Part shown: positions 25,406-32,170 of the stretch, one piece after another
Layout: every line of letters starts with the position of its first letter
How positions within the stretch are numbered: position 1 is the stretch's first letter
Assembly: GCA_045636705.1 (NCBI GenBank)
Contig: JAZTYA010000035.1
Span: 1-52,016 of the forward strand
Length of the DNA stretch: 52,016 nucleotides
From: SFWF01 sp045636705
Lineage (GTDB): Bacteria > Bacillota > Clostridia > Oscillospirales > Acutalibacteraceae
Direction of reading: 5' to 3'
Notes under the pieces: generated by a model
What the model was told of the DNA's origin: nothing
Databases searched by the model: none
What the model saw: the letters and a program-made list of their open reading frames with translations, nothing else
Position numbers and translations under genes: made by a program

Positions 25406-25685
25406 TTAGCCAAAGCATTCAAACCCGAATCAGATTTTGAAACAAGGATTTTTCGTTATGCATCGTTAAATTACTCGTAAATCCGTTAGGATTTACTGCG
25501 TTTTGTGCCTTGCCCACCAAAAAATCCTTTATTTACAAAATTCTGCGACCAAAAAGGTGCGATTTTTTGTTTGGATTTTGGTGAAGACAAGCACATAAGG
25601 CTTTGTGCCTTAAGTGCGCGAATGAGCCGAAAGACATCTAAAAATCACCCTTTTTGGCTGGTTCGGGTTTAAATGCTTTGGCTAA
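25406..25685. mobile_element. MITE-like 280-bp element with 24-bp terminal inverted repeats
   Basis: The ends 25406-25429 and 25662-25685 are inverted repeats matching at 23 of 24 positions; each begins with TTAGCCAAAGCATT or its complement. There is no open reading frame inside. Internal hairpins include 25479-25498 (GTAAATCC/GGATTTAC) and AAGGC/GCCTT near 25600, and TTTGTGCCTT occurs twice. A TA lies at both outer edges, but because it belongs to the repeat itself, a target duplication cannot be proved. The element fills the space between the promoter and the ribosome site of the DUF951 gene, so it could be either a non-autonomous transposon or a structured leader RNA. Copy number elsewhere is unknown. 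Confidence 0.65.
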
Positions 25686-25705
25686 GGTAAAAGGGGGAGT
25701 ATTGT

Positions 25706-25894
25706 GTGGATGTAAGAGTAGGGGATATCCTGCATATGAAAAAGAAGCATCCTTGCGGTGCTACAACCTTTACGGTCTTAAGAATTGGTATGGATTTTAA
25801 AATACGCTGCGATGGTTGTGGCCACGAAATTATGGCGCCAAGAGTAAAAATCGAGCGAAACATAAAGAAGATATGCCGTAGTGATGAGGAGTAA
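25706..25894 (+). CDS. DUF951 zinc-ribbon protein
   Basis: This 62-residue protein matches the DUF951 family, which is widespread in Firmicutes. The conserved features are VGDILHMKKKHPCG, IRCDGCGH with a CxxC knuckle, and IMAPRVKIER. The three cysteines and the His before PCG probably bind zinc. In many Firmicutes this gene neighbours conserved housekeeping genes, and its function is still unknown; a nucleic-acid role is a guess from the basic charge. The start is GTG 25706 with AAGGGGGAG six bases upstream. That ribosome site begins six bases after the inverted-repeat element. prfA follows after three bases, so the genes are coupled. Confidence 0.85.
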   Translation: MDVRVGDILHMKKKHPCGATTFTVLRIGMDFKIRCDGCGHEIMAPRVKIERNIKKICRSDEE

Positions 25895-25897
25895 AAT

Positions 25898-26974
25898 ATG
25901 TTTGATAAAATAAAGGCATTCGAGCAAAGGTTTGAAGAGGTAAACGGACTTCTATCACAACCCGAAATAGTATCTGATAACGAGCAGTTTAAAAAGCTCA
26001 TGAAGGAACACAAGGAATTAACGCCTATAGTTGAAAAGTATCGTGAATACGCCGCAGCAAAAACTGCTGAAGAAGAGGCAAAGGCACTCTTGGACGCAGG
26101 CGGACTTGATAAGGACTTTAAGGAACTCGTAGAAGAGGAGTATCTTGAATCCAAGGCAAAAATTGAGGTTTTATCAGAAGAAATGAAAATTCTTCTTTTA
26201 CCAAAAGACCCCAACGATGACCGCAACGTTATTGTTGAAATCCGTGGAGGCGCCGGCGGAGAAGAGGCGGCTCTTTTCGCAGGCGTGCTTATGAGAATGT
26301 ACACAATGTATGCAGAGTCAAGACGTTGGAAGGTTGAAATTGTAAATGCCAACGAAACCGAACTTGGCGGATATAAAGAAGTTAGCTTTATGATAGAAGG
26401 CGAAGGCGCATATTCTCGCTTTAAGTATGAAAGCGGTGTTCACCGCGTTCAGCGTGTGCCCGAAACCGAAACCTCGGGAAGAATTCACACCTCAACCGTT
26501 ACGGTTGCAGTGTTAGCCGAGGCAGATGACGTTGAAATTGATATAAATCCTGCAGATTTGCAGATAGATACCTTCCGTTCGAGTGGTGCAGGCGGACAGC
26601 ACATCAACAAGACCGAGTCGGCTATTCGTATAACCCATATGCCAACAGGACTTGTGGTTGAGTGTCAAGATGAACGCAGTCAGCATAAGAATAAGGAAAA
26701 GGCTATGAAGGTGCTTCGTTCCCGTCTTTACGAAATTGAACAGGAAAGACAAAACGAGGCCATCGCTTCAGACCGTAAGGCTCAGGTCGGTACGGGTGAC
26801 CGAAGCGAAAGAATCAGAACCTACAACTATCCTCAAGGACGCGTTACCGACCATAGAATAGGTTTAACACTTTATAAGCTTGACCAAATCCTTAACGGCG
26901 ACGTGGATGAGGTTATAGATGCGCTTATAACACATTACAGAACAGAAATGCTTAAATCGGATGAGGAACAATGA
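25898..26974 (+). CDS. prfA: Peptide chain release factor 1
   Basis: This 358-residue protein ends translation at UAA and UAG codons. The GGQ motif that triggers peptide release is in SGAGGQHINKTESA, and the recognition region reads RVPETETSGRIHTS, which fits the Pro-x-Thr pattern of RF1 rather than Ser-Pro-Phe of RF2. The length is standard. The usual downstream prmC methylase gene for the GGQ glutamine is not adjacent; the Sua5-type gene follows instead with a four-base overlap. The start ATG 25898 has AGGAG-like bases (GATGAGGAG) just upstream. Confidence 0.96.
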   Translation: MFDKIKAFEQRFEEVNGLLSQPEIVSDNEQFKKLMKEHKELTPIVEKYREYAAAKTAEEEAKALLDAGGLDKDFKELVEEEYLESKAKIEVLSEEMKILLLPKDPNDDRNVIVEIRGGAGGEEAALFAGVLMRMYTMYAESRRWKVEIVNANETELGGYKEVSFMIEGEGAYSRFKYESGVHRVQRVPETETSGRIHTSTVTVAVLAEADDVEIDINPADLQIDTFRSSGAGGQHINKTESAIRITHMPTGLVVECQDERSQHKNKEKAMKVLRSRLYEIEQERQNEAIASDRKAQVGTGDRSERIRTYNYPQGRVTDHRIGLTLYKLDQILNGDVDEVIDALITHYRTEMLKSDEEQ

Positions 26975-27981
26975 TAACATTACGCCTTAAAAATGATGAA
27001 AACGGCATAAAAAAAGCGGCAGAAATACTAAGAAACGGTGGAACTGTTGCAATACCTACCGAAACGGTTTACGGCCTTGCGGCATCTGCTTTTTCTGAAG
27101 ATGCGATTGCTAAAATTTTTAAAGCAAAGGGTAGGCCACAGGACAATCCGCTAATAGTTCATATTTCCGATGTTGCGGAAATTGAAGAACTAGTAGAAAG
27201 CTTTCCAAAGGAAGCGCAACGCCTTGCAAATAAGTTTTGGCCCGGCCCGTTAACAATGGTGCTTCCTCGTTCTAAAAAAATAGCGCCGTCGGTCTCTGCA
27301 GGCCTTGATACCGTAGCGGTAAGAATGCCCGAAAACGAGGTTGCAAGAAGGGTAATAAAAGAGTCGGGGCTACCGCTTGCGGCGCCATCGGCAAATCTTT
27401 CAGGTTCGCCAAGTCCAACCTCGGCAGACCACGTAATAACCGACCTCGATGGCAGAATTGACGCTGTAATAATATCCGAAAACTCTAGTGTTGGCGTTGA
27501 GTCAACCGTTATAACATTAGCAGAAAATCCGCCACGACTTTTAAGACCAGGCGCGGTAACTCCAGAACAACTTTACGAGGTTTTGCCCGATTTAGTTATT
27601 GACAAGGCGGTTTTAAATCCTTTAAAGGAAAACGAAAAAGCGGCTTCACCCGGTATGAAGTATAAGCATTATGCTCCAAAAACCGAAACCTTTTTAGTTG
27701 AAGCCGAAACGGATGCTTTTTGCGAACTTGTAAACGGAAAAGAAAACTCTGCGGCAATTTGCTTTAAGGGTGAAGAAAACCTAATAAACAAACCCTGCTT
27801 AGCTTACGGAAGCAAGGAGGACACCGAAACCCAAGCAAGAATGATTTTTGACCTGCTTCGAAAGTGTGACGGCTTAGACGTTAAAGAGGTTTATATACAT
27901 GCCCCAAAAACAAATGGAGTAGGACTTGCGGTTTATAACCGACTTATCCGTGCCGCAGGCTTTAAGGTGATAAAATTATGA
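26971..27981 (+). CDS. ywlC: L-threonylcarbamoyladenylate synthase, Sua5 type
   Basis: This 336-residue protein makes threonylcarbamoyl-AMP from threonine, bicarbonate and ATP, the first step of the t6A modification of tRNAs that read ANN codons. Residues about 8-200 are the YrdC domain (VAIPTETVYGLAASAF, KAKGRPQDNPLIVH, FWPGPLTMVL, LPLAAPSANLSGSPSPT and the SVGVESTV loop). The linker SPGMKYKHYAP leads into the C-terminal Sua5 domain (about 225-336). The two-domain length matches Bacillus YwlC. It overlaps prfA by four bases (ATGA) and coaE by four bases, so the three are translationally coupled. Confidence 0.94.
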   Translation: MITLRLKNDENGIKKAAEILRNGGTVAIPTETVYGLAASAFSEDAIAKIFKAKGRPQDNPLIVHISDVAEIEELVESFPKEAQRLANKFWPGPLTMVLPRSKKIAPSVSAGLDTVAVRMPENEVARRVIKESGLPLAAPSANLSGSPSPTSADHVITDLDGRIDAVIISENSSVGVESTVITLAENPPRLLRPGAVTPEQLYEVLPDLVIDKAVLNPLKENEKAASPGMKYKHYAPKTETFLVEAETDAFCELVNGKENSAAICFKGEENLINKPCLAYGSKEDTETQARMIFDLLRKCDGLDVKEVYIHAPKTNGVGLAVYNRLIRAAGFKVIKL

Positions 27982-28577
27982 GCTTTATTTTAGGATTAAC
28001 AGGACCTACGGGTTCGGGAAAATCGGTTTTATCAAAAAAGGCAGAAGAGCTTGGTTTTTACGTTTTAGACTGCGATAAGGTAGCAAGAAAAGCCGTAGAG
28101 CATGATAGGTGCAAAGAGGAATTAAAAGCGGCTTTCGGCAAAAGTATATTTGACGAAAAGGGAAACCTTATTCGTTCGCTTCTTGCAGAAAAAGCCTTTA
28201 TAACTCCCCAAAAAACCGAGCTTTTAAATACTACGATTTTTCCCTTTATAACAATGCTTTTAAAAGAGGAAATAAAGCAGTCAAATGCGGAAAAAATATT
28301 ACTTGATGCGCCTACTCTTTATGAAAGCGGAATGGACTCAATTTGCAACGCCGTGGTTGCGGTTTTGGCTGATGAAGAGATACGCTGTGGTCGAATTATG
28401 GCAAGGGACAATATCGAAAAATCCCATGCGCTACTTAGAATAAACGCAGGGAAAACCGAAGACTACTACAAAGAAAAAACACCGTATATTCTTTACAATA
28501 ACGGCGAAATAAATGAACTTTATAAAAACTTTGAAAACATTATAAATGAATTTTTTGGAGGAAAAGAGAATGTCTGA
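27978..28577 (+). CDS. coaE: Dephospho-CoA kinase
   Basis: This 199-residue protein carries out the last step of coenzyme A synthesis, adding the 3'-phosphate to dephospho-CoA. The P-loop is GPTGSGKS (residues 8-15). VLDCDKVARKAVE is the conserved Asp segment that contacts the substrate, and LDAPTLYESGMD is the variant of the family's LLxExGxD region. VLADEEIRCGRIMARDN forms the lid. The length fits the family. It overlaps the Sua5-type gene by four bases and the aminopeptidase gene by eight. Confidence 0.92.
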   Translation: MSFILGLTGPTGSGKSVLSKKAEELGFYVLDCDKVARKAVEHDRCKEELKAAFGKSIFDEKGNLIRSLLAEKAFITPQKTELLNTTIFPFITMLLKEEIKQSNAEKILLDAPTLYESGMDSICNAVVAVLADEEIRCGRIMARDNIEKSHALLRINAGKTEDYYKEKTPYILYNNGEINELYKNFENIINEFFGGKENV

Positions 28578-29964
28578 AAAATCAAAGGTAGAACAATTAA
28601 AAGAAAAACTTTTATTATCAAGAAAGAACGGACTTTCTTCTGTTGACGATGCAAAATGGGATAAAATTAATTCTTTTTGCGAAGGATATAAAAAATTCTT
28701 AGCCGACGGAAAAACCGAAAGAGAGTCGGTAACCTCTGCAATAATAATAGCTGAAAAGGCAGGCTTTAAGCCATTTGACCCAAAGGTTACCTACAAGGCA
28801 GGGGACAAATACTACGTAAACAACCGCGGCAAGACCGTGGCCTTTGTTGTTGTCGGCGAAAAGACTGTTGATAACGGTGCTCAGATTACTGCTGCTCATA
28901 TCGATTCTCCAAGAATTGACCTTAAACCAAATCCTCTTTACGAAGATACCGAGTTAGCCCTCTTTAAGACGCATTATTACGGTGGCATCAGAAAGTATCA
29001 GTGGGCAACTATTCCGCTAGCTCTTCACGGCGTTTTTGCTAAAAAGGACGGCACGGTAGTTAACGTTAGCGTGGGCGAAGAAGAAAACGAGCCTTGCTTT
29101 GTTATAACCGACCTTTTACCTCACTTGGCTCAAGAGCAGTCAAAGAGAAGCCTCGCGGACGGAATCAGAGGAGAAGAGCTTAACATTCTTATCGGCTCTC
29201 GTCCTCTAAACGAAGAAGGCGGAGAACTTGTAAAGCTTAACATTATGTCTATTTTAAACGAAAAATATGGCGTAACCGAAGAGGACTTCTTATCGGCTGA
29301 GCTTGAGTGCGTTCCGGCAGGCAAGCCCAGAGACATCGGCTTTGACTCGTCACTTATCGGCGCTTACGGACACGATGACAGAGTTTGCGCATATCCTGCT
29401 TTAATAGCTATTACCGAGGTTAAGAAACCCGAAAAGACAGCTATTGCAATTCTTGCCGACAAGGAAGAGGTTGGCTCTAACGGAAACACAGGACTTAACT
29501 CTGATTTCCTTCGTTTCGTAGTTCACGATTTAGCAGTAAACCAAGGTGTTGACGAAACAGTTGCACTTCGCAATTCAAAGTGCCTTTCTGCCGACGTTAA
29601 TGCGGCTGTAGACCCAACCTTCAAGGATGTTATGGAACACAGAAATGCGGCCAAGTTAAACTATGGCGCAGTTATTACAAAGTACACAGGCGCAGGCGGA
29701 AAATCAAGCACGTCTGATGCATCGGCAGAGTATGTAGCTTACGTTCGCGCTATGCTTGATAATGCTGGCATCGCTTGGCAGACAGGCGAACTTGGCAGGG
29801 TTGACCTGGGTGGCGGCGGAACTGTTGCTATGTATATCGCCAATATGGGTGTAGACGTTGTTGACCTAGGCGTTCCGGTGCTCTGTATGCATGCTCCTTT
29901 TGAGGTTGTATCAAAGTTTGACGTTTACGAAACCTATCGTACAATGTACGAATTTTGCAAATAA
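28570..29964 (+). CDS. M18-family aminopeptidase
   Basis: This 464-residue protein is a zinc aminopeptidase of the M18 (aspartyl/lysyl aminopeptidase I) family, active in the cytoplasm on short peptides. AAHIDSPRIDLKP holds the first metal His, YGHDDRVCAYPAL the bridging Asp, ADKEEVGSNG the catalytic Glu pair, SSTSDASAEY an Asp ligand region, and VLCMHAPFEV the last His. M18 enzymes form large dodecamers. The start is ATG 28570 with GGAGG eight bases upstream; it overlaps the coaE end by eight bases. An upstream TTG or ATG at 28546 would lie in coaE without a site. Confidence 0.92.
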   Translation: MSEKSKVEQLKEKLLLSRKNGLSSVDDAKWDKINSFCEGYKKFLADGKTERESVTSAIIIAEKAGFKPFDPKVTYKAGDKYYVNNRGKTVAFVVVGEKTVDNGAQITAAHIDSPRIDLKPNPLYEDTELALFKTHYYGGIRKYQWATIPLALHGVFAKKDGTVVNVSVGEEENEPCFVITDLLPHLAQEQSKRSLADGIRGEELNILIGSRPLNEEGGELVKLNIMSILNEKYGVTEEDFLSAELECVPAGKPRDIGFDSSLIGAYGHDDRVCAYPALIAITEVKKPEKTAIAILADKEEVGSNGNTGLNSDFLRFVVHDLAVNQGVDETVALRNSKCLSADVNAAVDPTFKDVMEHRNAAKLNYGAVITKYTGAGGKSSTSDASAEYVAYVRAMLDNAGIAWQTGELGRVDLGGGGTVAMYIANMGVDVVDLGVPVLCMHAPFEVVSKFDVYETYRTMYEFCK

Positions 29965-29972
29965 ATTTTAAA

Positions 29973-30668
29973 ATGACCAAAAAACTTTTTAAAAGGATAA
30001 TTTTAAATACCCTGCCGGTTATGACAGGGTATTTAGTATTAGGATTTGGACTCGGCGTTTTGATGTCGGATAAAGGGTTCGGTATATTTTGGACCCTTCT
30101 TTCAAGTCTTATTATTTATGCCGGCTCAATGCAGTTTGTGTTAGTGGGTCTTATAACTTCGGGCGCAGGACTTATAACAATCGCAGTGACAACCTTTTTG
30201 GTTAATGCGCGCCACCTTTTCTATGGTATATCTATGGTGGATAAGTATAGGTCGGCAGGTAAGAAAAAGCCTTATTTAATTTTTGCCTTGACCGATGAAA
30301 CCTTTTCTCTCGTATGTAGCGGAGATGCACCCGACGGGGTCGAGCCTCACAAATATCAGTTTTTAGTTTCCTTGTTTAATCACTTTTACTGGGTAACGGG
30401 AAGCCTGCTCGGCGCGGTTTTCGGTACCGCAATACCAATAAACACAACCGGCATTGATTTTTGTATGACCGCTTTGTTTATCACAATTTTTTTGGAACAG
30501 TGGTTAAAAACAAAGGATAAAAGAGCTTCGCTCATAGGTTTAATAACTACCGTTGTTTGCCTTTTAACTTTTGGAAAAGAGGTCTTTTTAATACCCTCTA
30601 TGGTTATTATTTCAATTTTATTGCTTCTCCTTAAACCGAAAGATAATAAGGAGGCAGAAAATGACTGA
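29973..30668 (+). CDS. azlC: AzlC-family branched-chain amino acid exporter, large subunit
   Basis: This membrane protein of about 231 residues, with the small AzlD partner, exports branched-chain amino acids and analogues. Helices are seen near 10-35, 40-62, 65-90, 135-155, 160-180 and 190-218. The AzlC hallmark FGLGVLMSDKGF, the AGSMQFVLVGL stretch and FLVNARHLFYGISM are present. The start is uncertain: ATG 29973 has no clear ribosome site, and an in-frame TTG at 29955 overlaps the end of the aminopeptidase gene, so coupling is likely. azlD overlaps its end by eight bases. In Bacillus azlCD is under Lrp-type control, but no such regulator is adjacent here. Confidence 0.88.
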   Translation: MTKKLFKRIILNTLPVMTGYLVLGFGLGVLMSDKGFGIFWTLLSSLIIYAGSMQFVLVGLITSGAGLITIAVTTFLVNARHLFYGISMVDKYRSAGKKKPYLIFALTDETFSLVCSGDAPDGVEPHKYQFLVSLFNHFYWVTGSLLGAVFGTAIPINTTGIDFCMTALFITIFLEQWLKTKDKRASLIGLITTVVCLLTFGKEVFLIPSMVIISILLLLLKPKDNKEAEND

Positions 30669-30987
30669 TAAGAATATTTTCCTTGGCATTTTGGTAGCTT
30701 CCTTGGTAACCGTAGCTTTAAGACTTTTGCCGTTTATAGTTTTTAACGGCAAAGGAAAAACGCCAAAAATAATAACACGTTTAGGACAGTATCTGCCCTT
30801 TGCAATAATGGCTTTGCTTGTGGTTTATTGCTTTAAAGAGACTTCCTTTATAGCATACCCTTACTGCATACCCGAACTTATTGCGGCGGTGGTTGTGGTA
30901 GGACTACATATTTTCAAAAGAAACACCCTACTTAGCATATCAGCAGGCACGGTTCTATATATGCTTTTGGTACAATTCGTATTTTAA
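30661..30987 (+). CDS. azlD: AzlD-family branched-chain amino acid exporter, small subunit
   Basis: This 108-residue protein has four hydrophobic helices (about 6-25, 42-60, 68-85, 90-106). It matches AzlD in length, in its LVTVALRLLPFIVF start and in the LGQYLPFAIMALLVVYCF stretch. It works with the AzlC protein encoded by the overlapping upstream gene. It is the last gene of the seven-gene DUF951-prfA operon. Its stop lies one base from the end of the convergent sigK gene, so the operon's terminator has to lie inside sigK. Confidence 0.88.
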   Translation: MTDKNIFLGILVASLVTVALRLLPFIVFNGKGKTPKIITRLGQYLPFAIMALLVVYCFKETSFIAYPYCIPELIAAVVVVGLHIFKRNTLLSISAGTVLYMLLVQFVF

Positions 30988-30988
30988 T

Positions 30989-31666
30989 TCACAAATTCCG
31001 TCTTAGCTTAGCTAGGGCGGATTTTTCTATTCTCGAAACGTAAGAACGGGAAATATTAAGCCTTTCTGCAACCTGCTTTTGCGTAAGCTCCGGGTAGCCT
31101 AAAATTCCATATCGAAACTTTACAATTTCGCATTCTCGTTCATCCAAGCAAACGTTTATAAGGCTTTTTAGCCGTTCGATTTTCATCTTTTTATCAATGT
31201 CGTCGGCAATATTTGTGTCGTCGGCAATAACGTCGATTAAAGTAAGCGCATTTCCGTCCTTGTCGGTGTCAATCGGGTCGGAGAAGTGAACCTCGCCTGA
31301 AAATTTCTTGCCGGCACGAAAATACATAAGAATCTCGTTTCCAATACACCTTGCGGCATAGGTGGCAAGGCGGATGCCTTTATCTGTTCGAAACGTAGAA
31401 ACTGCCTTTATGAGACCTATAGTACCAATAGATATAAGGTCATCTTGGTCGGATGAATTGCTATAGTATTTTTTTATTACGTGAGCAACAAGGCGAAGGT
31501 TGTGCTCAATAAGTTTGTTTTTAGCCGAAACGTCGCCTTCTTCCTTAAGCTTTAAAAGGCGCAGTTCCTCTTCACTGGAAAGGGCAGGAGGGAAGGCTCC
31601 GGGTCCGTAAACGTGAAGCGCTAAATATAAAAGCGAAGAAAAAACCTCTAAAATAAATGAAAACAA
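30989..31666 (-). CDS. sigK: Mother-cell sporulation sigma factor sigma-K
   Basis: This protein of about 225 residues directs late mother-cell transcription during sporulation. The N terminus (MFSFILEVFSSLLYLALHV) is the hydrophobic pro-sequence removed on activation. PFPPALS-like FPPALSSEEE, NKLIEHNLRLVAHVIKKY (region 2.1), DLISIGTIGLIKAV (2.2), RLATYAARCIGNEILM (2.3-2.4) and TQKQVAERLNISRSYVSRIEK (4.2) fit sigma-K better than sigma-E. The gene is uninterrupted, without the skin-type element found in some species. The start is TTG 31666, seven bases after AAGGGGG. An upstream ATG at 31750 would add residues encoded by a hairpin and is rejected. An inverted repeat overlaps the ribosome site. 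Confidence 0.92.
   Translation of the reverse strand: MFSFILEVFSSLLYLALHVYGPGAFPPALSSEEELRLLKLKEEGDVSAKNKLIEHNLRLVAHVIKKYYSNSSDQDDLISIGTIGLIKAVSTFRTDKGIRLATYAARCIGNEILMYFRAGKKFSGEVHFSDPIDTDKDGNALTLIDVIADDTNIADDIDKKMKIERLKSLINVCLDERECEIVKFRYGILGYPELTQKQVAERLNISRSYVSRIEKSALAKLRRNL
30998..31026 (+). terminator. Terminator of the prfA-azlD operon, inside the end of sigK
   Basis: CCGTCTTAG (30998-31006) pairs with CTAGGGCGG (31012-31020), using G-U pairs at two positions, around a five-base loop. ATTTTT follows. The hairpin is encoded within the last codons of the convergent sigK gene. Confidence 0.65.
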
Positions 31667-31674
31667 AATAAAAC

Positions 31675-31705
31675 CCCCTTTTTCTTTTAAAGTATGAAAA
31701 AGGGG
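31675..31705 (-). promoter_or_regulatory. Hairpin or sigma-E-like promoter at the sigK ribosome site
   Basis: GAAAAAGGGG (31696-31705 on plus) and CCCCTTTTTC (31675-31684) are exact inverted repeats separated by 11 bases. In a sigK transcript starting upstream, the AAGGGGG ribosome site would be locked in a 10-bp stem. The loop also holds CATACTTT (minus strand, 31689-31696), six of eight matches to the sigma-E -10, with GCAAAAA 14 bp upstream as a poor -35. If that is the promoter, transcription would start inside the repeat and no hairpin would form. The two readings exclude each other. Confidence 0.5.
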
Positions 31706-31972
31706 ATTATTTTTTGCCTGTCCCAACCAAAGACAACCAAGAAAATACAAATATATACAAAAAGCACAATGAGTTTACAAAAATAGTCATAGAAAAGGTA
31801 GGTGGGATTTATAAAATTATTAAAAAACACGTAGTTTGAGCAACAAAATAGGATAAATCCGCCTTAAAATGCTCAAAAAGTTGCCCTTAAAATGCTGAAT
31901 TAGTCAATATTACATAGATAATATTGTTAAAACAAATAAAATTTAATAGTTTTTGCATTAATTTTCCACAAC
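31706..31972. other. AT-rich spacer upstream of sigK and the sugar locus
   Basis: No gene, terminator or known riboswitch was recognised here. There is no convincing open reading frame with a ribosome site on either strand. AAAATGCT occurs twice near 31866 and 31891. The stretch probably holds only upstream promoter sequence. Confidence 0.5.
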
Positions 31973-32056
31973 ATATTGCAACAATTTTGGATGCGGTTGC
32001 AACATATTACTATTGCGAAAAAAAGCAAATTATGGTTTAATATATACATATGTATA
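31973..32056 (+). promoter_or_regulatory. Promoter and operator-like palindromes of the sugar-import operon
   Basis: TTGCGA (32013-32018) and TTTAAT (32036-32041) are 17 bp apart. Just downstream, 32043-32056 is a perfect 14-bp palindrome (TATACATATGTATA) that would cover the transcription start, a common repressor position. Upstream, TTGCAAC (31976-31982) and GTTGCAA (31996-32002) form an inverted repeat, and CAACATATT occurs twice, 31 bp apart. No regulator gene lies next to the operon. The leader to ATG 32171 is about 120 bases. Confidence 0.55.
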
Positions 32057-32170
32057 AATTAATGTGGCGTATTTTGCAAAAAGCAAAGTTACCCTTCGGT
32101 TTTAGGTCTTGTTTTTTATCAATTTATGTTACATTTTTCCAAGCATAATTTCCAAAAGGAGCAAAAGAAC

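Noticed and set aside
25669..26352. Minus-strand frame of 227 residues opposite the DUF951 and prfA genes
   Set aside because: It is antisense to two well-supported genes, is Ser-rich in the way of antisense frames, and has no ribosome site or family motif.
31667..31750. N-terminal extension of sigma-K
   Set aside because: It would translate the inverted repeat. The normal pro-sequence begins at TTG 31666, which has a well-placed ribosome site.
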